44,951 nt of DNA from Acidobacteriota bacterium (GCA_003133645.1 PKYI01000055.1:25424-70374); one strand, 5' to 3'. Positions 16,614 to 26,430 are shown, counted from the first letter of the stretch. Notes: generated by a model from the letters alone, not told the origin. Translations and numbers: made by a program.

Positions 16614-16638
16614 ATCCCCGCGATGTGAGCGGCGTCCT

Positions 16639-18345
16639 TCAGACCCGGGGCTCGGGCCTCCGCAACGCGGCTGCGACCTGCGGCGGGCTCACCTTGCCGA
16701 CCTCGAACACGGTGGCGCCGGCGAGTGACCAGCGGGAGGCGACGGCGTCGAGGCAGTCGCGGCGGACGACGAGCAGGAGCGGGGTGGCGCGCGCGATGAG
16801 GCCGTCGAGTTCGCGTGACCAGCCGGCGCCGCGCAGCTCCCACGGCCCGACCTCGTCCACCACGATGACGTCGGCTTGATCGGCGGCGAGCGCGGTGCGG
16901 CCGAGGGCCAGCCCGGCCGGATCGACCCAGAACGAGCCTTCCTCGCGCCAGCCGGGTTGCGGCTCGCGGCAGGCCAGCGGCCGCCGTGCCCCGGTGGCGA
17001 GATCGACGACCTCGAACGAGAACCGGGCGCCGTCGCGCCATGCGCCCGGGGCGAGGATCCCGCCAACCCGCCGGCCCGAGGCGCGCAGGAGTTCGACCGT
17101 GGCGGCGGCGAGCGTGGTCTTGCCCGATCCGCGCTCGCCGGTCACGACGGCGACCGCAGCTCGTCCGGGCGGGTGGGCGAGTCGTTCCACCAGCGCATCG
17201 AGCCGCGGCAGCATCGAGGCGGTCGCGGCGCCGGGGTTGCGGAGGAGCTCGCGCGCGGAGGGGACCGACGCGATGACCTCCGGCAGCGTCGCGAACGCCG
17301 CCTCGGTGGCGTCGAGCAGCGCGCCGGCGCCGTGACGCCCGAGCCAGGCCCGCAGGCCCGGGTGGGTCAGCTCGACGTCGATGGCCGCGAAGCAGGCGGC
17401 GACGAACATGGCCCGCAACGTCATCTCCATACCGACCGCGAGCGCGACCGGTAACGCCGCGCCGGAGCCGAACTTCATCACCGCCGTCGCGGTGAGCGTG
17501 ATCGTCAGCACGCCGATCCAAAAGCCCGGCCGCATGAGCCGGCGCAGCGCGGCGCGGTAGCGCAACGCGGCGGCGGCGACAAAGACGGCCATGCCGGCGG
17601 CTGCGACCGGAAGGGGCACGCACGAGAGGGCCACGAGGCCGAGCGGCAGGGCGGCGAGCAGGAACACGAGGGCGGGCAGGGACGGCGTGACCGCGGGCGC
17701 CGGGCGGGCCGGGCGCACCGGAAGCGACGAGCCGCCCTGTGCCGCCGGTTCTCCGGCGGCGTGGTAGCCGCCAGCCCGCCAGCCGGTGGCGGCAGCGGCG
17801 ACCCCGACCGCCATGTTGACGAGGGCGAGGGCGGCGATCGGGCCCACGGCGCCGAACGGCATCGGGCCGAGCTGCTGCGCGGCCGACCCGACGAGCTGGC
17901 GGTACACCTCGACGAGGTTCGTCCCGTAGCTGAGGAGCAGGCTCAGGAGGAGGTGGAGGAACGTCCAGGACATCGCCAGGACGCCGCCGATCACGCACCC
18001 GAGCAGCCCGCCGCGTCCGATGGTGAGGCCGGCCTCGAAGGCAAACCCCTCCATGCTGATCGCCAGCATCGGGCCGAGCAGCACGGCGCTGGGCGACGCC
18101 GATTTCATGATGGCGGCCACCAGTCCGGCACGCCAAACGACCCCGCGCCCGCCCCACCTGCGCTGCGCGCCGGAAAGCAGGAGCACCGCGATCGCCGTCA
18201 GCGCGTGACCTCGGAACGGGACCTTGAGGTTGTGCAGGAAGCTGCCGAGGACGATTTCCGACGTCGCCCACAGGCTTCCGAGCGCGGCGGCGCGCAGCCA
18301 CTTCGGGTTGCTTCGCCACCGTCCCGCGGCCGCCGTCACGCCCAT
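16639..18345 (-). CDS. Polytopic membrane protein fused to THEP1-type NTPase
   Basis: A protein of 568 residues. Residues of about 17-325 are hydrophobic with about nine membrane segments; the first part (LKVPFRGHALTAI, SPSAVLLGPMLAISMEG) resembles integral ECF-transporter-like components, but this is only a tentative likeness. Residues of about 395-560 form a P-loop NTPase of the THEP1/DUF2478 type, with Walker A GERGSGKTT (403-411), a GGILAPG segment and Walker B VIVVDEVGPWEL. The ATG at 18343-18345 has a GGAGAG site and a TATCGT box 20 nt upstream; a GTG at 18373-18375 is an alternative. It may energise uptake of a small substrate or cofactor. The stop lies about 25 bp past the tRNA on the opposite strand. 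Confidence 0.75.
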   Translation of the reverse strand: MGVTAAAGRWRSNPKWLRAAALGSLWATSEIVLGSFLHNLKVPFRGHALTAIAVLLLSGAQRRWGGRGVVWRAGLVAAIMKSASPSAVLLGPMLAISMEGFAFEAGLTIGRGGLLGCVIGGVLAMSWTFLHLLLSLLLSYGTNLVEVYRQLVGSAAQQLGPMPFGAVGPIAALALVNMAVGVAAAATGWRAGGYHAAGEPAAQGGSSLPVRPARPAPAVTPSLPALVFLLAALPLGLVALSCVPLPVAAAGMAVFVAAAALRYRAALRRLMRPGFWIGVLTITLTATAVMKFGSGAALPVALAVGMEMTLRAMFVAACFAAIDVELTHPGLRAWLGRHGAGALLDATEAAFATLPEVIASVPSARELLRNPGAATASMLPRLDALVERLAHPPGRAAVAVVTGERGSGKTTLAAATVELLRASGRRVGGILAPGAWRDGARFSFEVVDLATGARRPLACREPQPGWREEGSFWVDPAGLALGRTALAADQADVIVVDEVGPWELRGAGWSRELDGLIARATPLLLVVRRDCLDAVASRWSLAGATVFEVGKVSPPQVAAALRRPEPRV

Positions 18346-18365
18346 CCGCTCTCCACTGCTCGCGG

Positions 18366-18371
18366 ACGATA
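18366..18371 (-). promoter_or_regulatory. -10 box of membrane-THEP1 gene
   Basis: TATCGT on the minus strand, 20 nt before the ATG, with GGAGAG between. Confidence 0.35.
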
Positions 18372-18463
18372 CCACGGCCCCCGCGCCAGCGACCGAGGCG
18401 GACGTTGCTGAATTCCTGCCTCTCTTGCGACCGCGCCGGAGATCGTTACTCTGTCGATGTTTA

Positions 18464-18500
18464 TCAAGTACTTGACAACAGGGTTATGTAGCGATATAAA
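18464..18500 (+). promoter_or_regulatory. Near-consensus sigma70 promoter with palindromic operator over -35
   Basis: -35 TTGACA (18472-18477), 17 nt spacer and -10 TATAAA (18495-18500): the strongest promoter in the window. A perfect 12 bp palindrome TCAAGTACTTGA (18464-18475) overlaps the -35, as expected of a repressor operator. The surroundings are AT-rich, unlike the rest of the window. It drives the porin-cytochrome cluster. Confidence 0.85.
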
Positions 18501-18660
18501 TTGCATCGGTAAATGGTCGAGTAAAGAGCTCGGCCTGATTTTTGGGTCGCTTTGTGAAGTGGTGCACAAGGAACCTGAGGCACCGGGCGTAGGGCGCCGG
18601 TGCATGCGGGGAACCCAGCGGTGACTTGGGGGGGCGGACGTTTTGAAAGGAGAGGAAGCG

Positions 18661-20304
18661 ATGCGTTACGTGTTGGCAGGGGTGCTCATGCTCGCTCTTG
18701 TGCCTACTTTCACAATGGCACAGACCCAGAGCAACGACGACGGAGCGGCCGGACTCCGCAAGGACATCCAAGAGCTCGAGAACCGGCTCGACAAGGTGGA
18801 GCGAACCTCCGCCATGGACCGCATCCGGTTCTCGGGGGACTTCCGGTTCGAGGCGCACTCGATCCAAGCGTCCATACCGGACCACTACGACGGGATGATG
18901 TTGCAGAACGGCCTGGTGAACACGATCTTCTACTACGGCGCCACCGGGCAGCTGCCGAGCAGCCCGAGTGCCGTCAACCAGTTCATCGGCCAGCACTACG
19001 CCGATTACCTGTACTTCACCAACAACCTGACGTTCAACCAGCTCAAGGGGTATATGGGGATGTTCCCGGCGGCGATGCAGCAGCAGCTCATGGGCTCGCT
19101 GATGCCGGGCGCGTTCGTCAAGGGCTACGACGTCAACAACTCGATGATGTACACGAGCCGGTTGCGCCTCTCGATGTCAGCCGACGTAGCAGAGAACGTC
19201 TCGTTCGGTGGCCGGCTGGCGATGTACAAGGTGTGGGGCGACTCGACCGGCGTGCAGGTGTTCAACGGTCAGGCCAACACCTTCAACATCGACGGGACCA
19301 CCACGACGGTGCCGAACTCGGACATCCTCCGCGTCGAGCGCGCCTACTTCGACTGGAAGGACGTCGGCGGGCTGCCGATGTACATCTCGATCGGCCGGCG
19401 TCCCTCCACCGGTGGGCCGCCGATGAACCTCCGTCAGGACGAGCTGCGCGGCGGCACGCCGATGGGCTCGCTCATCGACTTCCAGTTCGACGGCATCACG
19501 ATCGGGTACCACCTCTTCGAGCAGTCGACGTTGCGCCTCTGCTACGGCCGCGGCTACGAGTCGGGGTTCGGCAACGGCGAGGTCCTCCAGCAGCCCGCAG
19601 ACCGGCTCAAGGACGCCGACTTCCTCGGCGTCAACTGGGACATCTGGAGCAACGACAGCATGCTGGTCCAGACCACGATCGCGAAGGCGTTCAACCTCAC
19701 CGACGGCTTCAACGGCCTGATCGTGCTTCCCAACAACCCGCTCACCGGAGCCCCGATCACCGCGCCGGTGGTAATGCGCTACACCCCGTCGGCGAACCTC
19801 GGCGACATGGACATCGCGGGGCTCGTGGTCCAGCGTTCGGACGGCCCGTTCGACTACTTCGTCAACGTTGACTACATGAAGAGCCACCCCAACGGCATGA
19901 CCACGCCGTTCGGCGGGCTGTTCTGCGATCCGTTCGAGACGCCGGAGCCGCACAGCGGCACGATGGTCTACGTCGGCGGCCGCTACACGCTGCCCAACGA
20001 AAAGACGATGATCGGCCTCGAGTACAACCAGGGCTCGAAGTACTGGTTCAACTTCACGCCGTCGCAGGACGACATCATCGCCCCCAAGACCGACACCCGC
20101 GGCAAGGTCGTCGAGGCGTACGTCATCCATCACATCGCGCAGAAGTTCCTCGTCAAGCTCGCCTACATCAACTACACCTACGACTACTCGGGCTCGGGCT
20201 GGCAAATCGGCGCGCCGAAGAAGCTCAACTCCACGCCGGTCCTCGGCTTCCCGACGTACGACAAGGCGCAGATGCTCACGCTTTCGATGACGGCAAGGTT
20301 CTAA
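18661..20304 (+). CDS. Outer-membrane porin-like protein, DUF3373-like
   Basis: A protein of 547 residues. It has a signal peptide at 1-21 (MRYVLAGVLM..., cleavage after TMA), then a short coiled coil (LRKDIQELENRLDKVE, about 31-46), then a long series of alternating beta strands rich in Tyr, Gly and Asn that ends in Phe (LSMTARF). This is typical of an outer-membrane beta-barrel with a periplasmic trimerisation or anchoring helix. The opening segment MDRIRFSGDFRFEAHS and the operon context match the DUF3373 family found beside multiheme cytochromes in metal-reducing bacteria. The ATG follows AAAGGAGAGG. It leads a four-gene cluster with three cytochromes, so it may house or surround an electron conduit. 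Confidence 0.8.
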   Translation: MRYVLAGVLMLALVPTFTMAQTQSNDDGAAGLRKDIQELENRLDKVERTSAMDRIRFSGDFRFEAHSIQASIPDHYDGMMLQNGLVNTIFYYGATGQLPSSPSAVNQFIGQHYADYLYFTNNLTFNQLKGYMGMFPAAMQQQLMGSLMPGAFVKGYDVNNSMMYTSRLRLSMSADVAENVSFGGRLAMYKVWGDSTGVQVFNGQANTFNIDGTTTTVPNSDILRVERAYFDWKDVGGLPMYISIGRRPSTGGPPMNLRQDELRGGTPMGSLIDFQFDGITIGYHLFEQSTLRLCYGRGYESGFGNGEVLQQPADRLKDADFLGVNWDIWSNDSMLVQTTIAKAFNLTDGFNGLIVLPNNPLTGAPITAPVVMRYTPSANLGDMDIAGLVVQRSDGPFDYFVNVDYMKSHPNGMTTPFGGLFCDPFETPEPHSGTMVYVGGRYTLPNEKTMIGLEYNQGSKYWFNFTPSQDDIIAPKTDTRGKVVEAYVIHHIAQKFLVKLAYINYTYDYSGSGWQIGAPKKLNSTPVLGFPTYDKAQMLTLSMTARF

Positions 20305-20404
20305 CGGCAGGGAACAGGGCACCCGGCACCGGGGACCGGAACAAACGTCCGATCCCCGGGCCAAGCCGGGAGAGTGGCCGGCAGGCCACGAAGGGAGACA
20401 TGGA

Positions 20405-20731
20405 ATGAGAGGCAAGACCTGGACTGCAACGTTTATCGCGATCGCCGCGTTCACGGCGGCCGTGGCACTGGCAGGCGGCAGCGAGACCAAGGGGAAGTTC
20501 TTCTTCAAGAAGAACTGCAAGACCTGCCACACCAAGGGCGCCAAGGGGGGCGAGGTCACGCCGCTCACCAAGACGCAGGAGCAGTGGCAGCGCTACTTCA
20601 AGACGGGGACGCACAACAAGGAGACCGAGAAGCTCTCGACCTTCCTCACCCCCGAGCAGATGACCGACGTGCAGACGTTCCTCGTCAACCACGCGGCCGA
20701 TTCGCCGCAGCCCGAGACCTGTGGCGGCTGA
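20405..20731 (+). CDS. Small periplasmic monoheme cytochrome c
   Basis: A protein of 108 residues with a signal peptide at 1-23 and one heme-binding motif CKTCH (Cys38, Cys41, His42). A methionine in the LTPEQMTDVQTFL segment is a likely sixth ligand, typical of class I cytochromes c. The start ATG follows AAGGGAGA. A GTGGCCGGCAGGCCAC palindrome lies just upstream. It is likely a soluble electron shuttle between the cytochrome b/octaheme pair and the outer membrane. Confidence 0.88.
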   Translation: MRGKTWTATFIAIAAFTAAVALAGGSETKGKFFFKKNCKTCHTKGAKGGEVTPLTKTQEQWQRYFKTGTHNKETEKLSTFLTPEQMTDVQTFLVNHAADSPQPETCGG

Positions 20732-20770
20732 TGCCGTTGTGCGGGACGACCGACCGCTCCGGTGACCGGG

Positions 20771-20792
20771 GCCCGGCGCGCGATCGCCGGGC
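20771..20792 (+). terminator. Intra-operon GC hairpin
   Basis: GCCCGGCG, loop CGCGAT, CGCCGGGC: a perfect 8 bp stem in the 138 bp gap between the monoheme and octaheme genes. With no T-run it may be an attenuator or RNA-processing barrier that sets the ratio of the two proteins. Confidence 0.4.
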
Positions 20793-20869
20793 ACCCGGCC
20801 GGCCGGGGTGGGGGTCGCGAGGGGTAGACGCCGGTTGAGCTGGCTATCAGGGGAAAGGGGAGCATCTTC

Positions 20870-22990
20870 ATGAACAGCATCGGTCGGAACGCGTGCCGCG
20901 CGCGGCGGGGCCTCGCACTTGCAACGACGCGAGTGCTCGCGGTCAGCGCGGCGTTCCTGGTTGCGAACCTGGCGTCCACGATCGTGAGAGGCGCGGCGCC
21001 TCTGGCCGAGCCGCCCCGGATCAGCCACCCGCTTCTCGTTCTCAAGGACGCGACGGGGAAGAACGTCCTGGAGACTGGTGAGCCGATCAGCACCCGGCAG
21101 ACCTGCGGTGGTTGCCACGATTACGACTTCATCACCGACAGCTTCCACTTCCAGCAGGGCAAGAACGAGATGAACGCGAAGCTGCTCGCCTCCCACGGGA
21201 TCGCGCCGTTCAACTCGTCGCCAGGCATGTTCGGGAAGTTCTCCATCATCCCCAACCGGCAGTTGACCCACGCCGGGGTCGCAGACGTCTCGGATTACGA
21301 CATGAGCCAGCCCGAGTGGCTGACCAAGTGCGGCGTCTGCCATACCGGCGGGGGCATCTCGGAGGTCGACCTCGCCGGCCACCGCTTCCTTACCCCGGAG
21401 GCCAAGGCGAACGGGTCCCTCGACCCCAGCTACACGGTCAGGGATCGCGTCTCCGGCAAGGTCGTCCCGTGGGACTGGGCCAAGAGCGGGGTCGCCGAGA
21501 GCGACTGCTTCCTCTGCCATGTGCCCAAGGCCAGCCGGGGCGCCCGCCGCGAGGCGATGACGGCCGGGAACTTCCGCTGGGCGGACAACGCGACGCTCGC
21601 CGACACCGGGATCGTGGTCAAGCAGGCGAACGACACGTTCACCTACAACCACGCCGCCTTCAACCCGGACGGCACGGTCAAGGCTGAGGCCCTCGGCCTC
21701 TCCGACCCGACGCTCGAGAACTGCGCCCAGTGCCACGGCTTCACGGCGAAGAACGCCACGGTCATTCAGGCGATCCAGCACGCCGACATCATGCGGGGCA
21801 CCGAAAAGGCGGGCTGGATCTACAACGGCGCCAAGATCAGCGACACCGTCACCCCGAACATCGCCGGGCGGGAGCAGATGGACTTTCCCTGGGACGTGCA
21901 TGCGGCGAAGGGGCTGATCTGCATCGACTGCCACTTCTCGCCCAACAACCCCGGGCGCATGATTCAGACCGACGCCGCCAAGAACCTCAACTACCGGCCC
22001 GGCATGAACGACATCGCCGTCTACCTCAAGCGCCCCGACCACAACTTCGCCCGCGGCAACATCCCGCCCGAGACGGTGAACATGACGCGCCACAACACGA
22101 TGCGGGGCTGCGAGGATTGCCACGACGCGGAGAAGGCCCACGCATTCCTGCCCTACAAGAGCCTGCACTTCAAGGCGCTGGCGTGCCAGACGTGTCACAT
22201 CCCGGAGGTCCACTTCTGGGCGTACCGCAGCGACGAGTGGGGCTTCCTGATGGACACCGGCACCAGCCGGATCACGTTCCGCGGCATCGACGGCGACATC
22301 GTGAACCCGGATGCCAAGGTGACCGGCTTCAAGCCCGCGTTCATCCCGGCCCGGGGCAAGGACGGACAGACCGAGATCCGCCCCACCAACCTCGTGACCG
22401 GCGTCTACTGGTTCGACCGGAGCAAGGGACGGCCGGTGTTCACGTGGCAGGTGCAGCAGGCGTTCTTCACCGGCTGGGACCCCGACAACGGCTGGACCTA
22501 CCGGCCCGAAATCGTGAAGGCGTTCGGGGACAAGGACGGCATCATCGACCGGGACCAGGCCAGGTACGACTCCCCCGAGAAGATCGCGCTGGTGCGCGGG
22601 CTGCTGCAGAAGTACGCGGGGATCAGCGACCCAGAGCTGCGCATCGAGGTGGTCCCCTGGGCGATGAGCCACAGCATCGCCGGCAAGGGCCAGGCCACCA
22701 AGGCCTGCACGGCGTGCCACGCCAAGAACAGCATCCTGCACCGACCGCTGGACCTCGACAACTTCCTGCCCAAGGGGGTCCCGACGTTCTTCCAAGGGCG
22801 CAAGATCGACGTGGTCAGCTGGCGGGGCAAGGAGCCGGGATTCGACAACCGGCCGCTGCTGGCGTCGTTCTACATCATCGGCAACAGCCGGGTGGCCTGG
22901 ATCGAATGGCTGGGATGGCTCTCGGTGGCCGGGGCTTTGCTCTTCGTGCTGATCCACGGCGGTGTGCGCATCTTTGGAGGTCGCAGATGA
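20870..22990 (+). CDS. Membrane-anchored octaheme cytochrome c
   Basis: A protein of 706 residues with an N-terminal export signal (hydrophobic 15-38) and a C-terminal membrane anchor (about 676-697) followed by Arg residues. Eight CxxCH motifs begin at Cys79, 154, 213, 285, 351, 414, 439 and 613. None is CxxCK, so it is not a nitrite or tetrathionate reductase of the known octaheme type by that criterion. A loop at about 553-563 (GDKDGIIDRDQ) resembles an EF-hand calcium site. The gene overlaps the following cytochrome b gene by ATGA, so the pair is co-translated. It probably takes electrons from the cytochrome b in the membrane to periplasmic acceptors; a catalytic role is possible. Confidence 0.88.
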   Translation: MNSIGRNACRARRGLALATTRVLAVSAAFLVANLASTIVRGAAPLAEPPRISHPLLVLKDATGKNVLETGEPISTRQTCGGCHDYDFITDSFHFQQGKNEMNAKLLASHGIAPFNSSPGMFGKFSIIPNRQLTHAGVADVSDYDMSQPEWLTKCGVCHTGGGISEVDLAGHRFLTPEAKANGSLDPSYTVRDRVSGKVVPWDWAKSGVAESDCFLCHVPKASRGARREAMTAGNFRWADNATLADTGIVVKQANDTFTYNHAAFNPDGTVKAEALGLSDPTLENCAQCHGFTAKNATVIQAIQHADIMRGTEKAGWIYNGAKISDTVTPNIAGREQMDFPWDVHAAKGLICIDCHFSPNNPGRMIQTDAAKNLNYRPGMNDIAVYLKRPDHNFARGNIPPETVNMTRHNTMRGCEDCHDAEKAHAFLPYKSLHFKALACQTCHIPEVHFWAYRSDEWGFLMDTGTSRITFRGIDGDIVNPDAKVTGFKPAFIPARGKDGQTEIRPTNLVTGVYWFDRSKGRPVFTWQVQQAFFTGWDPDNGWTYRPEIVKAFGDKDGIIDRDQARYDSPEKIALVRGLLQKYAGISDPELRIEVVPWAMSHSIAGKGQATKACTACHAKNSILHRPLDLDNFLPKGVPTFFQGRKIDVVSWRGKEPGFDNRPLLASFYIIGNSRVAWIEWLGWLSVAGALLFVLIHGGVRIFGGRR

Positions 22991-23727
22991 ACGCCCAGGA
23001 ACCGCTCTACTCGCTGCACGAGAGGATCTGGCACTGGCTGCAGGCGGCGGGGATGATCGTCCTGCTGCTCAGCGGCTTCGCCGTTCACTACCCCGACCGC
23101 TTCGGGGTGTTCGGCTCGATGGCGAACGCAATCAGCCTGCACTCGTGGATCGGCTTCGCGCTGATCCTCAACGCATTTCTCGGGCTCTTCTACCACCTGA
23201 CGGCGGACAAGTACCACCACTTCCTGCCCAAGATGGACGACTTTACCGGGGGTGCGGTCCGCCAGGCGCGCTTCTACCTCTACGGCATCTTCAAGGGGGA
23301 GCCGCACCCCTTCGAGACGGACCCCCGCCACAAGCTCAACCCGCTGCAGAAGGTGACCTATCTGGCGCTGCTCAACATCCTGCTGCCGTTCCAGATCGTC
23401 ACCGGCGTGCTGATGTGGGGGGCGAACCGCTGGCCGGCGGCGTTCGAGCGGGTCGGTGGGCTGCGCGTGCTCGGGCCCGCCCACACGCTCGGCGCCTACC
23501 TCTTCCTCGCCTTCGTCATCGGCCACATCTACCTGGCCACCACCGGCCACTCGCCGCTGAGCCTGATCCGAGCGATGATCACGGGCTACGAAGAACCGGT
23601 CCGGCACAGGCGCGCGGCGGAGGAGACGGAACCGGACGGCGCTGGCGACGCCCCCGCCCCCGTGGGAGACGCCACCACCCCGCCCGTGAAGTCGGCAGAA
23701 CCCGTGCCAATTCCCCCGGACGCGTGA
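22987..23727 (+). CDS. Cytochrome b561-like membrane subunit
   Basis: A protein of 246 residues with four hydrophobic helices (about 15-35, 45-75, 115-137, 155-185) and histidines placed for two b hemes: HERIWHW, ISLHSWIG, GPAHTLG and VIGHIYLATTGHS. It resembles the gamma subunits of formate dehydrogenase or thiosulfate reductase. The last 50 residues form an acidic, proline-rich cytosolic tail. The start ATG overlaps the octaheme stop (ATGA). It probably oxidises menaquinol and feeds the octaheme protein. Confidence 0.87.
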   Translation: MNAQEPLYSLHERIWHWLQAAGMIVLLLSGFAVHYPDRFGVFGSMANAISLHSWIGFALILNAFLGLFYHLTADKYHHFLPKMDDFTGGAVRQARFYLYGIFKGEPHPFETDPRHKLNPLQKVTYLALLNILLPFQIVTGVLMWGANRWPAAFERVGGLRVLGPAHTLGAYLFLAFVIGHIYLATTGHSPLSLIRAMITGYEEPVRHRRAAEETEPDGAGDAPAPVGDATTPPVKSAEPVPIPPDA

Positions 23728-23734
23728 GGCCCTG

Positions 23735-23754
23735 ACCTCCGAATCAGGAGGTTG
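23735..23754. terminator. Hairpin after cytochrome b gene
   Basis: GACCTCC, a short loop, then GGAGGTT gives a short stem between the cytochrome b stop and the convergent esterase gene. There is no T-run. Weak. Confidence 0.3.
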
Positions 23755-23818
23755 GCGGCCGACTCGCGCGGCACGTCTCCGGGATCAGGATGTAGGGGCA
23801 GCCCATGCGGCCGCCTCC

Positions 23819-24583
23819 CTACCGTCGCCAAGCTTTCTGGATCCAGGGGACGGCGGCGCGCAGGTACGGGACGAAGCCCGGCACCTGGTAGTGCGTGAGA
23901 CCGCCCACAACGTCAAGCCTAACCGCGACACCCTTCGCCTGGAGCTGCTTGACGACGTCCGCGGTCGGCTTGAGCAGGAGCCGCTCGTCGTCGCGGCTAT
24001 GGATGACGTACAGGGGGATCCGCCAGTCGATCTCGGCGGCGTGCGCAAGCGGCAGGCCGGAGACGATGAGCGCGGCGGAGAAGCGGTCCTGGTGGCGGGC
24101 CGCGAGGTACCACGTCCCCATCGCGCCCATGCTGTAGCCGGTGAGCAGGACCCTCGCCGGGTCGATGCGGTAGGCGCGCATCGCGTGGTCCACGAGGGCC
24201 AGCACGTCGGCCTCGCTCACCGGGTCGGTCCAGTCCCGGCCGCGGCAGTCGGGGGCGGCGATGAGGGCGCCGAGGTCGCGCAGGCCGGGCTCGACGAGTC
24301 CGATCAGGAACTCCTTGCCGAAGAGCGGCGTGACCTTGCCCGCGAAGTGCAGCGCCACCACGAGCGGCACCGGCGTCGCGCCGGTGTAGCCTGCCGGCAC
24401 CGCGAACGTGACGCGGAGGCCGCCGGGTTGGAGGACCTCCTCGCGGATCGTCGATGGTTTGGCGGCCGCGGCGGCGGCTGCGGCAACGGTGATTGCGAGC
24501 GCCGCGGCCGCGAGCCCGGCGAGGGCCGGCATCGCTGCACCGGAGCCGGAGGCGTGTGCCGTCGCGTGCGTCGCTTCCCTCAC
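23819..24583 (-). CDS. Exported alpha/beta-hydrolase (esterase/PHB-depolymerase-like)
   Basis: About 254 residues. The N-terminus is hydrophobic and alanine-rich, then a signal junction near AAAKPS. The nucleophile elbow is GYSMGAMG (Ser). A later Asp in HSRDDERLL and a His in GGLTHYQVPG fit as the rest of the catalytic triad. Overall it resembles short carboxylesterases and polyhydroxybutyrate-depolymerase-like enzymes. The start is uncertain: GTG at 24581-24583 gives a basic residue before the hydrophobic stretch, while ATG at 24530-24532 gives 237 residues. It follows the M28 peptidase by about 30 bp on the same strand, so they are probably an operon of periplasmic hydrolases. Confidence 0.8.
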   Translation of the reverse strand: MREATHATAHASGSGAAMPALAGLAAAALAITVAAAAAAAAKPSTIREEVLQPGGLRVTFAVPAGYTGATPVPLVVALHFAGKVTPLFGKEFLIGLVEPGLRDLGALIAAPDCRGRDWTDPVSEADVLALVDHAMRAYRIDPARVLLTGYSMGAMGTWYLAARHQDRFSAALIVSGLPLAHAAEIDWRIPLYVIHSRDDERLLLKPTADVVKQLQAKGVAVRLDVVGGLTHYQVPGFVPYLRAAVPWIQKAWRR

Positions 24584-24615
24584 AGCGGATAGCGTGAGGC
24601 CGGCCCGGACCTGCG

Positions 24616-25992
<1,377 letters not shown>

Positions 25993-26105
25993 GACTGGCC
26001 CCCCGCTGCGCGCCGGGATCGTCCGGGCGCGCACTGAATCGTCGTTGAAGAGCGTTGACCCTCCCGGGGAAGGGCGCGCGAGGCGCCCAAGACCCCCGGC
26101 GATGG

Positions 26106-26375
26106 CTACTCCGCGGCAGGCGCCTGGTCGCCGGGGTGCCAGAGGTTCTTGTCCTGCAGGAGTTGCTCGGCGGCGGCGACGCCGGTGCGGAACTCGTCCC
26201 ACAGCTCCGGGGTGATGGTCACGCCCTTCTTGGTCGGCGCCAGCTCGCCGTTGGCGTCCGTGTAGAACAGCCGAAAGTCGATGTACGTCTTGCCCTTGAA
26301 GACGGAGAGCGAAACCCGCATCGTCTCCTCGCCGTTGCGCTTGAACTCGTGGATTACCGTGCGATCATCAGGCAT
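26106..26375 (-). CDS. PC4/Sub1-like single-stranded DNA-binding protein
   Basis: An 89-residue protein. The central segment RVSLSVFKGKTYIDFRLFY followed by a KKGVTITPELWDEFR turn and helix matches the transcriptional coactivator p15 (PC4) fold, which binds single-stranded DNA. Bacterial members are short and of unclear role, perhaps nucleoid or transcription factors. The ATG follows GGGAGG. An extended -10 (TGCTAGACT, 26398-26406 on the minus strand) lies in the 55 bp gap shared with the divergent cupin gene. Confidence 0.8.
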   Translation of the reverse strand: MPDDRTVIHEFKRNGEETMRVSLSVFKGKTYIDFRLFYTDANGELAPTKKGVTITPELWDEFRTGVAAAEQLLQDKNLWHPGDQAPAAE

Positions 26376-26397
26376 CGGTTGCCTCCCTGCGCCGGGA

Positions 26398-26406
26398 AGT
26401 CTAGCA
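26398..26406 (-). promoter_or_regulatory. Extended -10 of PC4-like gene
   Basis: TGCTAGACT on the minus strand, 22 nt before the ATG and compatible with the GGGAGG site. Confidence 0.4.
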
Positions 26407-26430
26407 GGTAGGTAGCCGGGGGAGGGGACC

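Larger units (their letters stand above)
18346..18660. other. Divergent intergenic region with promoter and structured leader
   Basis: It holds the THEP1-fusion promoter (18366-18371, minus strand), the strong porin promoter (18464-18500) and a porin leader of about 150 nt. The leader has a hairpin with arms GCACCGG and CCGGTGC (about 18582-18605) and ends in AAAGGAGAGG before the ATG. No gene is visible. Confidence 0.6.

Noticed and set aside
18508-18660. c-di-GMP (GEMM) riboswitch in the porin leader
   Set aside because: The conserved core (GGCAAACC and ACGCAAAGCC-like segments) is absent, although the gene type and leader length made it worth checking.
20276-22957. Minus-strand 893-codon open frame opposite the octaheme cytochrome gene
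   Set aside because: Shadow frame; the plus strand has eight CxxCH motifs and a signal peptide, while the minus frame has no domain and low-complexity charged composition.
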